Positions 1-7,944 are shown, numbered from the stretch's first letter. The stretch is 39,541 nucleotides of DNA from Oscillospiraceae bacterium (GCA_017460955.1 JAFTZY010000063.1:1-39541); one strand, 5' to 3'. Program-made: numbers and translations. The notes: generated by a model from the sequence alone, not told the origin.

Positions 1-2
1 AG

Positions 3-42
3 CCCCCTCCCTCTCCCGCGTCAGCGGGAGAAAGGGAGGGGG
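3..42. repeat. GC-rich inverted repeat (hairpin) at window edge
   Basis: A 17-base C-rich arm and a G-rich arm pair almost perfectly around a short TCA loop. It lies beyond the 3' end of the diaminopimelate dehydrogenase gene. Neither strand has a clear T-run after the stem, so it is either a weak terminator or a dispersed intergenic palindrome. Similar C-run/G-run stems occur elsewhere in the window as terminators. The remaining bases up to 124 show no gene. Confidence 0.4.
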
Positions 43-124
43 TTTGGGGGTGGGCCGGCCAAGGCACAGACCCGCCCCATAGCAAATGCCTTGCAGCGAA
101 AGCCCCCACTACAGGCCGAACTCC

Positions 125-1114
125 TTACAGCATCTGTGCGCGCAGCTCCTCCGGAGAGAGGGGGGACAGATACCCCGGTGCCACGTCAAAGGCCGTGCGG
201 CAGCCGACAGCACCCTCGGCAGCCAGACGGGATACCGCCCTTGCATAGGCTACCAGAACACTTGCCGTGAATTCCGGATTGGATTCGAGCTTGAGGGAGT
301 ACTCGATCATCTGATGGGTCGTCTCCCCGTCACCGGTCATGCCGCTGCGCATCACAAAGCCGCCGTGGGGCATCGTCGTGTGATCGCGCTCGAATTCCTC
401 CTCCGTGATGAAATGTACGGTCGTGTCATACTGGTCGAAATAGTTCTTCATCGTCTTGATGTCCTGCTCGATCTGTGCCTTGTCAGCACCCTCCTCGGCC
501 ACCACAAAGCACTCACGCAGATGCTTCTCACGCGTGGTCAGCTCCGGCTGCGAGCCGCTGCGGACCGCCTCCATGGCTGCCTCGATCGGTACCGTGTACT
601 GAATGCCGCGCTTGACACCCGCTACCCGGCGGATCGCATCGGAATGTCCCTGGCTCACGCCCTTGCCCCAGAAGGTGTAGGTCTTGCCGTTCGGGAGAAT
701 GGACTCGGCATACAGACGGTTCAGGGAGAACAGACCCGGATCCCAGCCCAGGGAGATCATGGCCAGATGGCCCGTATCGGCTGCGGCTGCGTTGACATTC
801 GCAAAATGCTCCGGAATGCGGGCATGCGTGTCAAAGCTGTCGATCACGTTGAACAGCTTGGCAAGCGCCGGGGTCTGTACCGGCAGGTCCGTTGCACTGC
901 CCCCGCAGATGATGAGAACATCCACCTCATCTGCATGCGCTGCCGCATCGTCCAGCCTGTAGACCGGAACACCCGGCGTTTTCAGCTGTACACTCTCCGG
1001 TGCGCGCCGCGTGAAAACACACGCAAGCTCCGTGTCCGGGTTCTGACGGATCGCCAGCTCCACGCCTCTGCCAAGATTGCCGTAGCCGGCAATACCGATT
1101 CTGATTGTGCTCAT
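125..1114 (-). CDS. ddh: meso-diaminopimelate D-dehydrogenase
   Basis: NADPH-dependent enzyme that aminates L-2-amino-6-oxopimelate (tetrahydrodipicolinate) to meso-diaminopimelate in one step, feeding lysine and peptidoglycan synthesis in the cytoplasm. The 329-residue product has the family's usual length (about 325). It opens with a Rossmann nucleotide-binding motif, GYGNLG at residues 10-15, and carries the family-typical stretches SFDTHARIP, SLGWDPGLFSLNR and FWGKGVSQGHSDA. I chose the ATG at 1114 because a GGAGG lies 9 bases upstream; longer in-frame starts would place the ribosome site inside the gene. It is monocistronic, with its own promoter, divergent from the xylanase gene. The neighbouring dpa genes also draw on the diaminopimelate pathway, but I see no direct operon link. 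The assignment is secure. Confidence 0.95.
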   Translation of the reverse strand: MSTIRIGIAGYGNLGRGVELAIRQNPDTELACVFTRRAPESVQLKTPGVPVYRLDDAAAHADEVDVLIICGGSATDLPVQTPALAKLFNVIDSFDTHARIPEHFANVNAAAADTGHLAMISLGWDPGLFSLNRLYAESILPNGKTYTFWGKGVSQGHSDAIRRVAGVKRGIQYTVPIEAAMEAVRSGSQPELTTREKHLRECFVVAEEGADKAQIEQDIKTMKNYFDQYDTTVHFITEEEFERDHTTMPHGGFVMRSGMTGDGETTHQMIEYSLKLESNPEFTASVLVAYARAVSRLAAEGAVGCRTAFDVAPGYLSPLSPEELRAQML

Positions 1115-1156
1115 AAAATTCATCCTCCACTTCATGATATTAAGTTTACAATGCAT

Positions 1157-1185
1157 ATTATATCACATTTTCAGGAATATGTAAA
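1157..1185 (-). promoter_or_regulatory. sigma-A promoter of ddh
   Basis: On the minus strand TTTACA (1185-1180) and TATAAT (1162-1157) are separated by exactly 17 bases, about 45 bases upstream of the ddh start. Strong match to the vegetative consensus. Confidence 0.75.
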
Positions 1186-1362
1186 GAAAAATTTGTAAAT
1201 CGCCCCGAATTTTTAAAAAAATTAAGTCCGGAGCTTTCTGTGGCTTTGTTTTGCATGTTTTTGAATGGAATACACTTGTTTTTCATAGGCGGATGGTCCC
1301 GGACTGCCCGGCGGGGATTTCCAGTAATGCTATACATTCTGCATAATTTTTATAAAATATTA

Positions 1363-1391
1363 TTGACAAAATCTGCGTGCTGTGGTACAAT
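1363..1391 (+). promoter_or_regulatory. sigma-A promoter of the GH10 xylanase gene
   Basis: A perfect TTGACA (1363-1368) and TACAAT (1386-1391) are spaced by 17 bases, with AGGAGG at 1414-1419 just before the ATG. The intergenic stretch from 1186 to 1362 is AT-rich and holds nothing else I can name. Confidence 0.85.
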
Positions 1392-1428
1392 GGAGGTATC
1401 GGAATATGATAACAGGAGGTAAACGCAA

Positions 1429-3591
1429 ATGAACAGAACCATGATCCGCCGCCTGACCGCAGGGGTACTGTCCGCCGCATGTGCGGTGTCCCTTCTGCCG
1501 GCAGGACCGGCACAGGCCGTACTGCTCGAGGATGCCAAGGTGGTCTACAGCACGGACTTTGAGGACGGGGATATCTCCGCCTTTTCGAAGCGCGGCGACA
1601 CGGACACCTCGGTGCTCGGCACCGCGACCGAGGACGGCAACACCTACATGACGATCACCGAGCGCTCGAAGGGCTGGAACGGCCCGAGCTTTGCACTCGA
1701 TGCGCTGTGTGAGCCGGGTGTGAAGTACACCGTTTCCGTCAAGGTGAAGGCTGCCTGGTACAACAACTGCATGCTCAGTCTGCAATACTCCGATGCCGCA
1801 GGTGACCCGCATTACTCGAACCTTGCCAGCAAGACCAGCCAGGGCGAGTGGGTGGAGTTCAACGACGTGAAGTTCAGCTTCTCCTCGGAGGTCAGCGACG
1901 TGTCGGTCTATGTGGAGTGCGGCGATGCAGCCGACCTTGCGATCGATGATTTCGTCCTGAGCACCACGCCCGTCTACGGCATCGAGGAGGACATCCCCTC
2001 GCTCAAGGATGTGTACGCCGATTACTTCAAGATCGGCGGCGCCGTGACGGCCGATGAGCTTGCCCCGAAGGCCACGCAGGATCTCATCCTCAAGCACTAC
2101 AATTCCATCACCCTCGGCAATGAGCTCAAGCCCGAGAACATGCTCGATGCCGATGCCTGCCGTGCCGCCGTGGCGGACGATCCGACCGCCGTCAAGGTCT
2201 CCCTGGGCGGTCAGGCACGCATCATCCTGAACTTCTGCCGTGACAACAACATCCCCGTGCGCGGGCATGTGCTGGTATGGCATTCGCAGACCCCCGACTG
2301 GTTCTTCCATCAGGACTACACCACCGATTCCGACTGGGTGGATCAGGAGACCATGCTCGGCCGTATGGAGAATTACATCAAGGGCGTCATGGAGGTCCTT
2401 GCTGCGGAGTATCCGGACGTGGACTTCTATGCATGGGACGTTGTGAACGAGGCCTGGACCGACGGCGGTACGCCCAGAACGGCCGGCTCCCAGGGCCAGA
2501 GCGGCTCGAACAACTCCGCATGGGTGCAGGTGTTCGGTGACAATTCCTTTATCCCCTATGCCTTTGAGTATGCCAGAAAGTACGCACCCGAGGGCTGCAA
2601 GCTCTACTACAACGACTTCAACGAGTACATGCCGCAGAAGACCGCAGCCATCGTGGAAATGGCGACCGAGCTCAAGGAGCGCGGCCTCATCGACGGTATC
2701 GGCATGCAGTCCCATCTGGCAGCCATCCAGGACAACAACGACAGCGCCTTCCCGCTGCTCAATGCCTATAATTCCGCACTCAAGAAGTTTGCGGACACCG
2801 GGCTCGACATCCAGGTGACCGAGCTCGATGCCACCCTCGATGTGAACCATCTCGACGATGCCGGCTTTGAGGCACAGGCACAGTACTACAGCGACATCAT
2901 GGATGCCATCATGCAGTACTCCGACAGCGTGTCCGCCGTGGTATTCTGGGGCACGACCGATGATATGAGCTGGCGCAGCACCAAGTACCCGCTGCTCTTC
3001 AATGAGGACTACACCGCAAAGCCCTGCTTCTACTCCATCATCGACGGGATCGACTACGAGGAGCCCACTCAGGGCGCGACCGAAGTGCCGACCGAGGAAC
3101 CGACCAATGATCCGGTCGAGCCGTACTTGCTCGGTGATGTGAACATGGACGGTTCGGTCGATGCAAGCGATGCATCCGCGATCCAGATCGCATATGAGCG
3201 GACAGCTTCCGGGAAGGAATCGGGTCTGACACAGGCACAGGAGAGAGCAGCCGATGTCAACGGAGACGGGATCATCGACATGAAGGATGCGAACCTCGTG
3301 CTTGACTATGCAAAGTATACAGGTTCCGGCGGCAATAAGACCCTGAGCGAATGGCTGATGGGTATGGGCGATGAGCTTGAGGTCACTGTCTGGGGCGATG
3401 CGGACGATGACGGCGACTGCGACATCATCGATGTCATCACCGTCAATAAGGAGCAGCTCGGCTCCGAGGTGCTCTCTGCACAGGGCGCCGTCAATGCCGA
3501 TGTGGACCGCAGCGGCAGCCTGTCCTTCACGGACGCTGTGAACATCATGCGGTCCCTCGTGGATCTTGTGACGCTCCCCGTTTCCGAATAA
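1429..3591 (+). CDS. secreted GH10 endo-xylanase with CBM22-like module and two dockerins
   Basis: Hydrolyses internal beta-1,4 bonds of xylan outside the cell. Residues 1-30 are a signal peptide ending near AQA. Residues about 36-180 form a beta-rich module resembling CBM22/CBM4_9 xylan-binding domains. The GH10 barrel spans about 190-545, with WHSQTPDWFF, the acid/base Glu341 in DVVNEAW and the nucleophile Glu465 in QVTELDA. A short Pro/Thr/Glu linker follows. Two dockerin-like regions close the protein: one at about 568-635 (GDVNMDGSVD and ADVNGDGIID loops) and a more divergent one at 655-715 (GDADDDGDCD and ADVDRSGSLS loops). Dockerins bind cohesins, so the enzyme is probably cellulosomal. 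It is a single gene with its own promoter and a terminator-like hairpin after it. The catalytic call is very secure; that the second dockerin region works is inferred. Confidence 0.95.
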   Translation: MNRTMIRRLTAGVLSAACAVSLLPAGPAQAVLLEDAKVVYSTDFEDGDISAFSKRGDTDTSVLGTATEDGNTYMTITERSKGWNGPSFALDALCEPGVKYTVSVKVKAAWYNNCMLSLQYSDAAGDPHYSNLASKTSQGEWVEFNDVKFSFSSEVSDVSVYVECGDAADLAIDDFVLSTTPVYGIEEDIPSLKDVYADYFKIGGAVTADELAPKATQDLILKHYNSITLGNELKPENMLDADACRAAVADDPTAVKVSLGGQARIILNFCRDNNIPVRGHVLVWHSQTPDWFFHQDYTTDSDWVDQETMLGRMENYIKGVMEVLAAEYPDVDFYAWDVVNEAWTDGGTPRTAGSQGQSGSNNSAWVQVFGDNSFIPYAFEYARKYAPEGCKLYYNDFNEYMPQKTAAIVEMATELKERGLIDGIGMQSHLAAIQDNNDSAFPLLNAYNSALKKFADTGLDIQVTELDATLDVNHLDDAGFEAQAQYYSDIMDAIMQYSDSVSAVVFWGTTDDMSWRSTKYPLLFNEDYTAKPCFYSIIDGIDYEEPTQGATEVPTEEPTNDPVEPYLLGDVNMDGSVDASDASAIQIAYERTASGKESGLTQAQERAADVNGDGIIDMKDANLVLDYAKYTGSGGNKTLSEWLMGMGDELEVTVWGDADDDGDCDIIDVITVNKEQLGSEVLSAQGAVNADVDRSGSLSFTDAVNIMRSLVDLVTLPVSE

Positions 3592-3605
3592 AAGCCATCC
3601 ACAAA

Positions 3606-3632
3606 AGCCCGCTGCCGTGAAGGCGGCGGGCT
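3606..3632 (+). terminator. terminator-like hairpin after the xylanase gene
   Basis: An 11-bp GC-rich stem (one G-T pair) with a 5-base loop, followed by CTGCTTTAT. The T-run is short, so read-through into the next gene, whose ribosome site begins 20 bases later, is likely. Confidence 0.55.
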
Positions 3633-3661
3633 CTGCTTTATATCAAACAAGGAGGACGGAT

Positions 3662-4819
3662 ATGAAGAGACTGTATCGTGGCATACGCCTTGCCTGTGCG
3701 GCAGCGCTTGCCCTGTCCATGCATCTCTCGCTCCCCGCACGGGCTGCCGAAACAGCCGGGGGGTCGGACTATGACCGCTTCTTCATCTACCGGGGGACCT
3801 ACGGCGAGGCGCACGACCCGCTCTTTGAGTACATCGCCCCCTACGGCCAGACCGCCTTTACGCACAAGAAGGTGTACTGCCCCGGTGACCTTGGCATGGA
3901 ACTGTCCTACGGCGATGTGCTCGTGTCTGAAAAGAGCGTGAGCGTGCGCCAGACGCAGTCGGCCTACACCTACACAATGCCCGAGGACGTATCCCTTGTG
4001 TACATCGGGCGGTGTGAGGACCTGTTCGAGGTGCGCACGCTGACGGTGGACTATCTTGATGTCACCACGGATCTCGGCGATCCGTATGCGTTTCCGGACC
4101 CGGTCGAGTACTATGCGATCGGCCTGAGCGAGGGGGAGGAGTACAGCGTCTACCGGACGGATGAGTACCTGTCGGACCAGTCCGTGCGGCTTGGCAGCAC
4201 CGGCCCCGGGGATACGGTCTCCTTTGCGTTCTATAGGGGCAGGCCCATGTTCCCGCTCAAAACAGCGCATACGAAGGCGTACCTTGCAGGCGATGTGGAC
4301 CGGGACGGTGCCTTTGCCGTCAGTGATCTGGTGCGGTTCCAGAAATGGCTCCTCCGGGTCCCGGACACCTGTCTTTCCGACTGGCTGGCGGCGGACTTCT
4401 CTTCGGACGGGCGGCTCGATGTGATCGACCTGAGCCTTATGAAGCGGGCGCTGACGCAGGAGCTGCACAAGCCGCGCTCTGTGATGACCGTCAGAACGAG
4501 CTATTCCGGCTACGGCATGGACGGGCACAAGCTTGCAGAGGGCTCGTTCACAGAGAGCTTCACCGTCTCGCAGGGCGATGCGTTCTATGAGACGAGCGAC
4601 GGGCACTTTCTCCTCAATGCCGTACACCCGTATGCGTATGAGGGGAAGGTGGGCGAGGTGACCGCGCTCGATGCCTCCAGCATCACCCTCTCTCTGGAGG
4701 GGTATGACGGCACGCAGGAGGTCACGCTCGCCTACGGGGAGACCGTGGAGTTCCCCTCGACCTTCGTGGTCTATGACGGTGTGAATTACAGCTATGCACT
4801 CACGTTTGACGCCCCATGA
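3662..4819 (+). CDS. secreted protein with internal dockerin, function unknown
   Basis: A 385-residue exported protein. A signal peptide covers about residues 1-28 (Ala-rich core, LPARA cleavage region). Residues 30-205 are beta-rich and unrecognised. A dockerin lies in the middle, about 207-268, with loops GDVDRDGAFAVSD and ADFSSDGRLDVID. A further unrecognised beta-rich module follows to the C-terminus. Dockerins are usually terminal, so an internal one is unusual. I chose the ATG at 3662 because AAGGAGG lies 5-8 bases before it and the signal peptide starts there. It follows the xylanase gene by 70 bases and may be partly co-transcribed. It could be a binding or structural component of a cellulosome, or an enzyme of a family I do not recognise. 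Only the dockerin and export are supported. Confidence 0.8.
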   Translation: MKRLYRGIRLACAAALALSMHLSLPARAAETAGGSDYDRFFIYRGTYGEAHDPLFEYIAPYGQTAFTHKKVYCPGDLGMELSYGDVLVSEKSVSVRQTQSAYTYTMPEDVSLVYIGRCEDLFEVRTLTVDYLDVTTDLGDPYAFPDPVEYYAIGLSEGEEYSVYRTDEYLSDQSVRLGSTGPGDTVSFAFYRGRPMFPLKTAHTKAYLAGDVDRDGAFAVSDLVRFQKWLLRVPDTCLSDWLAADFSSDGRLDVIDLSLMKRALTQELHKPRSVMTVRTSYSGYGMDGHKLAEGSFTESFTVSQGDAFYETSDGHFLLNAVHPYAYEGKVGEVTALDASSITLSLEGYDGTQEVTLAYGETVEFPSTFVVYDGVNYSYALTFDAP

Positions 4820-4858
4820 GAAAAACTGATCCCCCCTGCCGGAAGCAGGGGGGATTTT
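4820..4858. terminator. bidirectional terminator between convergent genes
   Basis: A perfect GC-rich stem (about 11 bp, CGGAA loop) flanked by an A-run on the left and TTTT on the right, so it can stop transcription in both directions between the internal-dockerin gene and the cohesin-like gene. Confidence 0.8.
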
Positions 4859-4860
4859 GG

Positions 4861-6192
4861 TTATTCCTTAGGAATATTGAAGTACTCGTAGATATCCTTC
4901 GTGCCCTTCGCGCCCCAGTAGGCGGCATACCGCAGGATGAAGGCGGCATCGTTGGCATTGATCGCGTCATTGTTCCGGTCCACATTGGCAGCGCGTGTCT
5001 GTGCCTCGGTCAGGCCCGAATCACGCTTGGCGCCGATGCGTGCCGCCGCCATGAGGACTGCCGCAGCGTCATTGGCATTGATCTTGCCGTCATCGTTCAC
5101 ATCGCCCAGCGTCTGCTCCGGCTCCGGCTCCGGATCCTGCGGGAGATCCGCGAGGAACTCCTCAAAGGTCTTGGTCCCGGCGGTGCTTACATAGGCGTAA
5201 TACTCTGTGATGATCTCGGCATCCTTCTCATCCGCCGTGCCGTCCTTGTTGACATCGGCCGCCGCCTTCTGTGCATCGGTCAGATCGCCCAGCCGGATCA
5301 TGTTGGCATCATCCGAAGTGATGCGGCCGTCCCCGTTGACATCCCCCAGCGCAAGAGCTGTGGGATCGGTCGGTGCCTGTGTAGGCTCCTGTGTGGGCTC
5401 CTGCGTAGGTTCCTGTGTGGGCTCCTGCGTAGGTTCCTGTGTGGGCTCCTGTGTGGGCTCAGCAGTGGGCTCCTGCGTAGGCTCCTGTGTCGGCTCAGCA
5501 GTGGGCTCCTGTGTGGGTGCCTCGGTGGGCTCAGCAGTGGGCTCCTGCGTGGGCTCAGCAGTGGGCTCCTGCGTCGGCTCAGCAGTGGGCTCCTGTGTGG
5601 GTGCCTCTATGATGGTGATGCTGCCGTTATGGTAGGCGACGGCACCGTCTGCGACATAATCCGCCGTCGGGTCGGACACCTGGTTGCCCCACTGATGCGG
5701 GCGGCCGTCTACGATCTGCGTGAGGTATTCGATCTCGTAGACATCCCCGGGCTGTGCCGTTTCCGGCAGGGTGACGCGCAGGCTGCCAAGGACATAAATG
5801 TCGGAGCTTGCCCGCTCACTGCCGTAGGTGACCCAGTAGGCATTGGACAGGAGGGGGGAGGCTTCGGCGACGGTATCGACACTCGGGGCCGCCGCGCCGT
5901 AGCTCTGTGCGGCCGCAGCATCACTGATAAACTCCACGCTCTGTGCGTTCTCACAGCGCACGCCGAACTCAAAGTAGCTCAGCGGTACCGTTGTGTTATT
6001 GAGCGTGATGCTGATCGGGATCGTGTAATTGCAGCTTGCAAGCTCATCAAAGCTTACAGCATACTGGTCAATGACAATGTCCACCGCATCGGCGGCAGTG
6101 GCCGTGACATCGGTCCGGGCGGATACCGGAACGACAGCCATACTGCATGCAAGGGCAAGCGCTGTCACAGCCGACAGGATTCGGTTCTTCAT
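4861..6192 (-). CDS. cohesin-like protein with PTxE linker and tandem dockerins (putative adaptor scaffoldin)
   Basis: A 443-residue secreted protein. Residues 1-30 are a signal peptide. Residues about 35-190 are a beta-sandwich-like region whose pattern (YTIPISITLNN near the start, an FEFGV strand, ETAQPGDVYEIEY, and a closing DGAVAYHNGSITI) resembles cohesin domains of ruminococcal scaffoldins. A linker of about 20 PTQE/PTAE units spans 193-278. Two dockerins follow: about 280-350 (GDVNGDGRITSDD; ADVNKDGTADEKD) and about 361-443 (GDVNDDGKINAND; a longer second loop NVDRNNDAINAND). A cohesin plus dockerin layout is that of adaptor scaffoldins such as ScaC of R. flavefaciens. The dockerins are clear; the cohesin call rests on pattern only and could instead be a binding module. 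The ATG at 6192 has AAGGAGG 9 bases upstream and starts the signal peptide. Confidence 0.8.
   Translation of the reverse strand: MKNRILSAVTALALACSMAVVPVSARTDVTATAADAVDIVIDQYAVSFDELASCNYTIPISITLNNTTVPLSYFEFGVRCENAQSVEFISDAAAAQSYGAAAPSVDTVAEASPLLSNAYWVTYGSERASSDIYVLGSLRVTLPETAQPGDVYEIEYLTQIVDGRPHQWGNQVSDPTADYVADGAVAYHNGSITIIEAPTQEPTAEPTQEPTAEPTQEPTAEPTEAPTQEPTAEPTQEPTQEPTAEPTQEPTQEPTQEPTQEPTQEPTQEPTQAPTDPTALALGDVNGDGRITSDDANMIRLGDLTDAQKAAADVNKDGTADEKDAEIITEYYAYVSTAGTKTFEEFLADLPQDPEPEPEQTLGDVNDDGKINANDAAAVLMAAARIGAKRDSGLTEAQTRAANVDRNNDAINANDAAFILRYAAYWGAKGTKDIYEYFNIPKE
5365..5612 (-). repeat. tandem 12-bp repeats coding a PTQE/PTAE linker
   Basis: About twenty degenerate 12-bp units encode Pro-Thr-Gln-Glu or Pro-Thr-Ala-Glu inside the cohesin-like gene. 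Such linkers are flexible and often O-glycosylated in secreted fibre-degrading proteins. Unit number could vary between strains by replication slippage. Confidence 0.9.
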
Positions 6193-6257
6193 AGATGGAT
6201 TCCTCCTTAATAGTTCCTGCATTTTTTTTGCACAGCGGAGCAAAACTCCCTATCCTT

Positions 6258-6286
6258 AGTGTACCATAATCAGCGCCCGATGTCAA
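6258..6286 (-). promoter_or_regulatory. sigma-A promoter of the cohesin-like gene
   Basis: On the minus strand a perfect TTGACA (6286-6281) and TACACT (6263-6258) are 17 bases apart, giving a leader of about 60 bases before the start. It sits just after dpaB, so the scaffoldin-like gene is transcribed independently of the spore operon. Confidence 0.85.
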
Positions 6287-6319
6287 CCCTGAATTTGCAC
6301 GGCAGCGCCTCTTTGCCCT

Positions 6320-6907
6320 TCACTTCCGGTCCGACAGGAGCGGCTGGAGCTGCCGTCCGTGCAGGGCAGCGAGCACGGTGTCGGGGACCCGGGAGAAATC
6401 CGCCACAAGGGAGGTGGGCTTTTTCTCGGGATCGTCCTGCCGCAGGGGGACGAAATAGTAATGCTTCATGTTCGAGAGCATCCCGAGCTGCTTGAAGCTC
6501 CCGGCCAGGGCGTCATTCGAGGCCAGCGCCAGCACCACGGGCGCTCCCCTTCGCAGATGGGATTTCACCGCCATGGTCACCGGGGTGTCCGTGATGCTCA
6601 TGGCAAGCTTTGCCGCGGTGTTCGAGGTACACGGGACAACCGCCATGATGTCCGTCATCGCCTTCGGACCGATGGGCTCAGCGTCCTCGATCGTGCGGAT
6701 CACAGGGCGTCCTGCGATCTCCTCCAGGCGCTGCACCTGTGACGCTGCCGTGCCAAAGCGCGTGGAGGTCCCGGCGGCCGCATCGGACATGACGGGGACG
6801 AGCTGCGCCCCCATGGCCGCCAGACGCTCCGCCTGAAGAAAGGCCTCCCGGAAGGTACAGAACGAGCCGGTCATGGCAAAGCCGACCCGGATGCCGTCAA
6901 GCTCCAT
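6320..6907 (-). CDS. dpaB: dipicolinate synthase subunit B
   Basis: Flavoprotein-like subunit of dipicolinate synthase (SpoVFB), which with DpaA makes pyridine-2,6-dicarboxylate in the mother cell for the spore core. The 195-residue product matches the family's length (about 200). It has the N-terminal RVGFAMTGSFCTF, which fits the flavoprotein fold, and the family-typical MTDIMAVVPCTSNTAAKLA and ASNDAL. It overlaps the end of dpaA by 11 bases, so the two are translationally coupled. An ATG at 6913 is also possible; I prefer 6907 because the AAGGGGG ribosome site then has normal spacing and the N-terminus aligns better with known SpoVFB. No terminator is visible downstream; the next gene's promoter begins about 35 bases on. 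Confidence 0.92.
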   Translation of the reverse strand: MELDGIRVGFAMTGSFCTFREAFLQAERLAAMGAQLVPVMSDAAAGTSTRFGTAASQVQRLEEIAGRPVIRTIEDAEPIGPKAMTDIMAVVPCTSNTAAKLAMSITDTPVTMAVKSHLRRGAPVVLALASNDALAGSFKQLGMLSNMKHYYFVPLRQDDPEKKPTSLVADFSRVPDTVLAALHGRQLQPLLSDRK

Positions 6908-7781
6908 CCGCATTTCCCCCTTCCGTCAGAATGTCCGTGACCGTCCGGGCGATGATCTCGCCGGCGGTGACGGGGGCGGTCCGGCCGGGCAGGGACAGTG
7001 CCCAGACCACCCGGACCGAGAGTGCCTTGGCTGCCTCCCAGTCCACACCGCCGGGCTTGGAGGCAAGATCGAGCACCAGGGCGTCCGGGGAGACAGCGGA
7101 GAGGACCTCCCGGGTGAGCAGCACCGCCGGGACCGTGTTGCAGATCACGTCAAAGCCGCCCACCTCCCCGGCCAGTCCCGCAGTGGGGACCGCCCTGCAG
7201 CCGACCGCCTCGGCATGGGTGCGGTCGGAGAGCCGCCTTGCGGCCACGGTGACGCGGGCACCCAGGGCATGGAGGGAATGGGCCAGTCTGCTGCCGATGC
7301 GCCCGTAGCCGAGCACGAGCACGCGGCTGCCGCACAGGGTCCGGGGCATCTCCTCGAGCAGGATCTGGAGCGCACCCTCCGCTGTGGGGACGGCATTGGC
7401 CACGCTCAGGGCCTCCTCCTGTAAATAATCGACCGTGCGGATGCCGGCCTTGTCAAAGACCTCCTGCGCCTTGCCGAACCTCCCGCCAAAGACGGTGCCG
7501 CCCTCACGCACGAGGGGGACAAGGCTGTGCAGGGGGAGGACCTGCGGGGAGAGGGGCGCATTGACGCACACCCCGTCGTCGGACACGGGCATGGGCAGCA
7601 CCAGGGCATCACATACGGGTACACCCTGCGCAGCGGATTCGAGCACCGCGACCTCCGGGAAGGGGAGGACCCGCCGGGTGAAGCCCAGGGCATAGGTATC
7701 GAAATGACGGCTCAGCGCACGCGCTGTATAGCCATATCGCAAGTCCCCGCCGATCACGAGGACACGTTTTTGGGATCTCAT
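6897..7781 (-). CDS. dpaA: dipicolinate synthase subunit A
   Basis: Dehydrogenase-like subunit of dipicolinate synthase (SpoVFA). With DpaB it converts the dihydrodipicolinate-pathway intermediate into dipicolinic acid during sporulation. The 294 residues fit the family (about 297 in Bacillus). The N-terminal part has VLVIGGD. The C-terminal half has an NAD-binding Rossmann motif, GYGRIG at 158-163, followed by VTVAARR, and then DLASKPGGVDW. I chose the ATG at 7781 because AAAGGAG lies 8 bases upstream; the ATG at 7787 would leave only 2 bases. It is first in a two-gene operon with dpaB. A possible sigma-K promoter lies about 65 bases upstream. Confidence 0.92.
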   Translation of the reverse strand: MRSQKRVLVIGGDLRYGYTARALSRHFDTYALGFTRRVLPFPEVAVLESAAQGVPVCDALVLPMPVSDDGVCVNAPLSPQVLPLHSLVPLVREGGTVFGGRFGKAQEVFDKAGIRTVDYLQEEALSVANAVPTAEGALQILLEEMPRTLCGSRVLVLGYGRIGSRLAHSLHALGARVTVAARRLSDRTHAEAVGCRAVPTAGLAGEVGGFDVICNTVPAVLLTREVLSAVSPDALVLDLASKPGGVDWEAAKALSVRVVWALSLPGRTAPVTAGEIIARTVTDILTEGGNADGA

Positions 7782-7845
7782 ATGCATCGCTCCTTTTCCG
7801 AGCTGATACCGCCCCTTCGCACAGGACGGTAGGAAGGCTCTGTTC

Positions 7846-7873
7846 CAATATATGCACACGGCGCAGGATGGGT
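7846..7873 (-). promoter_or_regulatory. possible sigma-K promoter of dpaAB
   Basis: On the minus strand ACC (7873-7871) and CATATATTG (7854-7846) are 16 bases apart. This resembles the sigma-K pattern (AC at -35, CATAnnnTA at -10), and spoVF is sigma-K dependent in Bacillus. The last two bases of the -10 do not match, so this is a weak call. Confidence 0.35.
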
Positions 7874-7892
7874 GCCGGTCTTGCCGCCCATA

Positions 7893-7922
7893 CAAAAAAC
7901 GCTGCCGGAGCAGCGCTTTTTG
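7893..7922 (-). terminator. terminator after the small membrane protein gene
   Basis: A perfect 6-bp GC stem (CGCTGC/GCAGCG, CGGA loop) extended by flanking A and T runs. On the minus strand it ends in TTTTTT. It could also work on the plus strand. Confidence 0.8.
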
Positions 7923-7944
7923 TTCATGCCATATTCCTACTGTG

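Noticed and set aside
1360-2850. A 496-codon minus-strand frame inside the xylanase gene
   Set aside because: Antisense shadow of a clear GH10 enzyme; its low-complexity His/Gly/Val makeup matches no family.
5365-5612. Possible CRISPR array in regularly repeated DNA
   Set aside because: The units are 12 bp, contiguous with no unique spacers, and encode a Pro-Thr-Glu linker within a gene.
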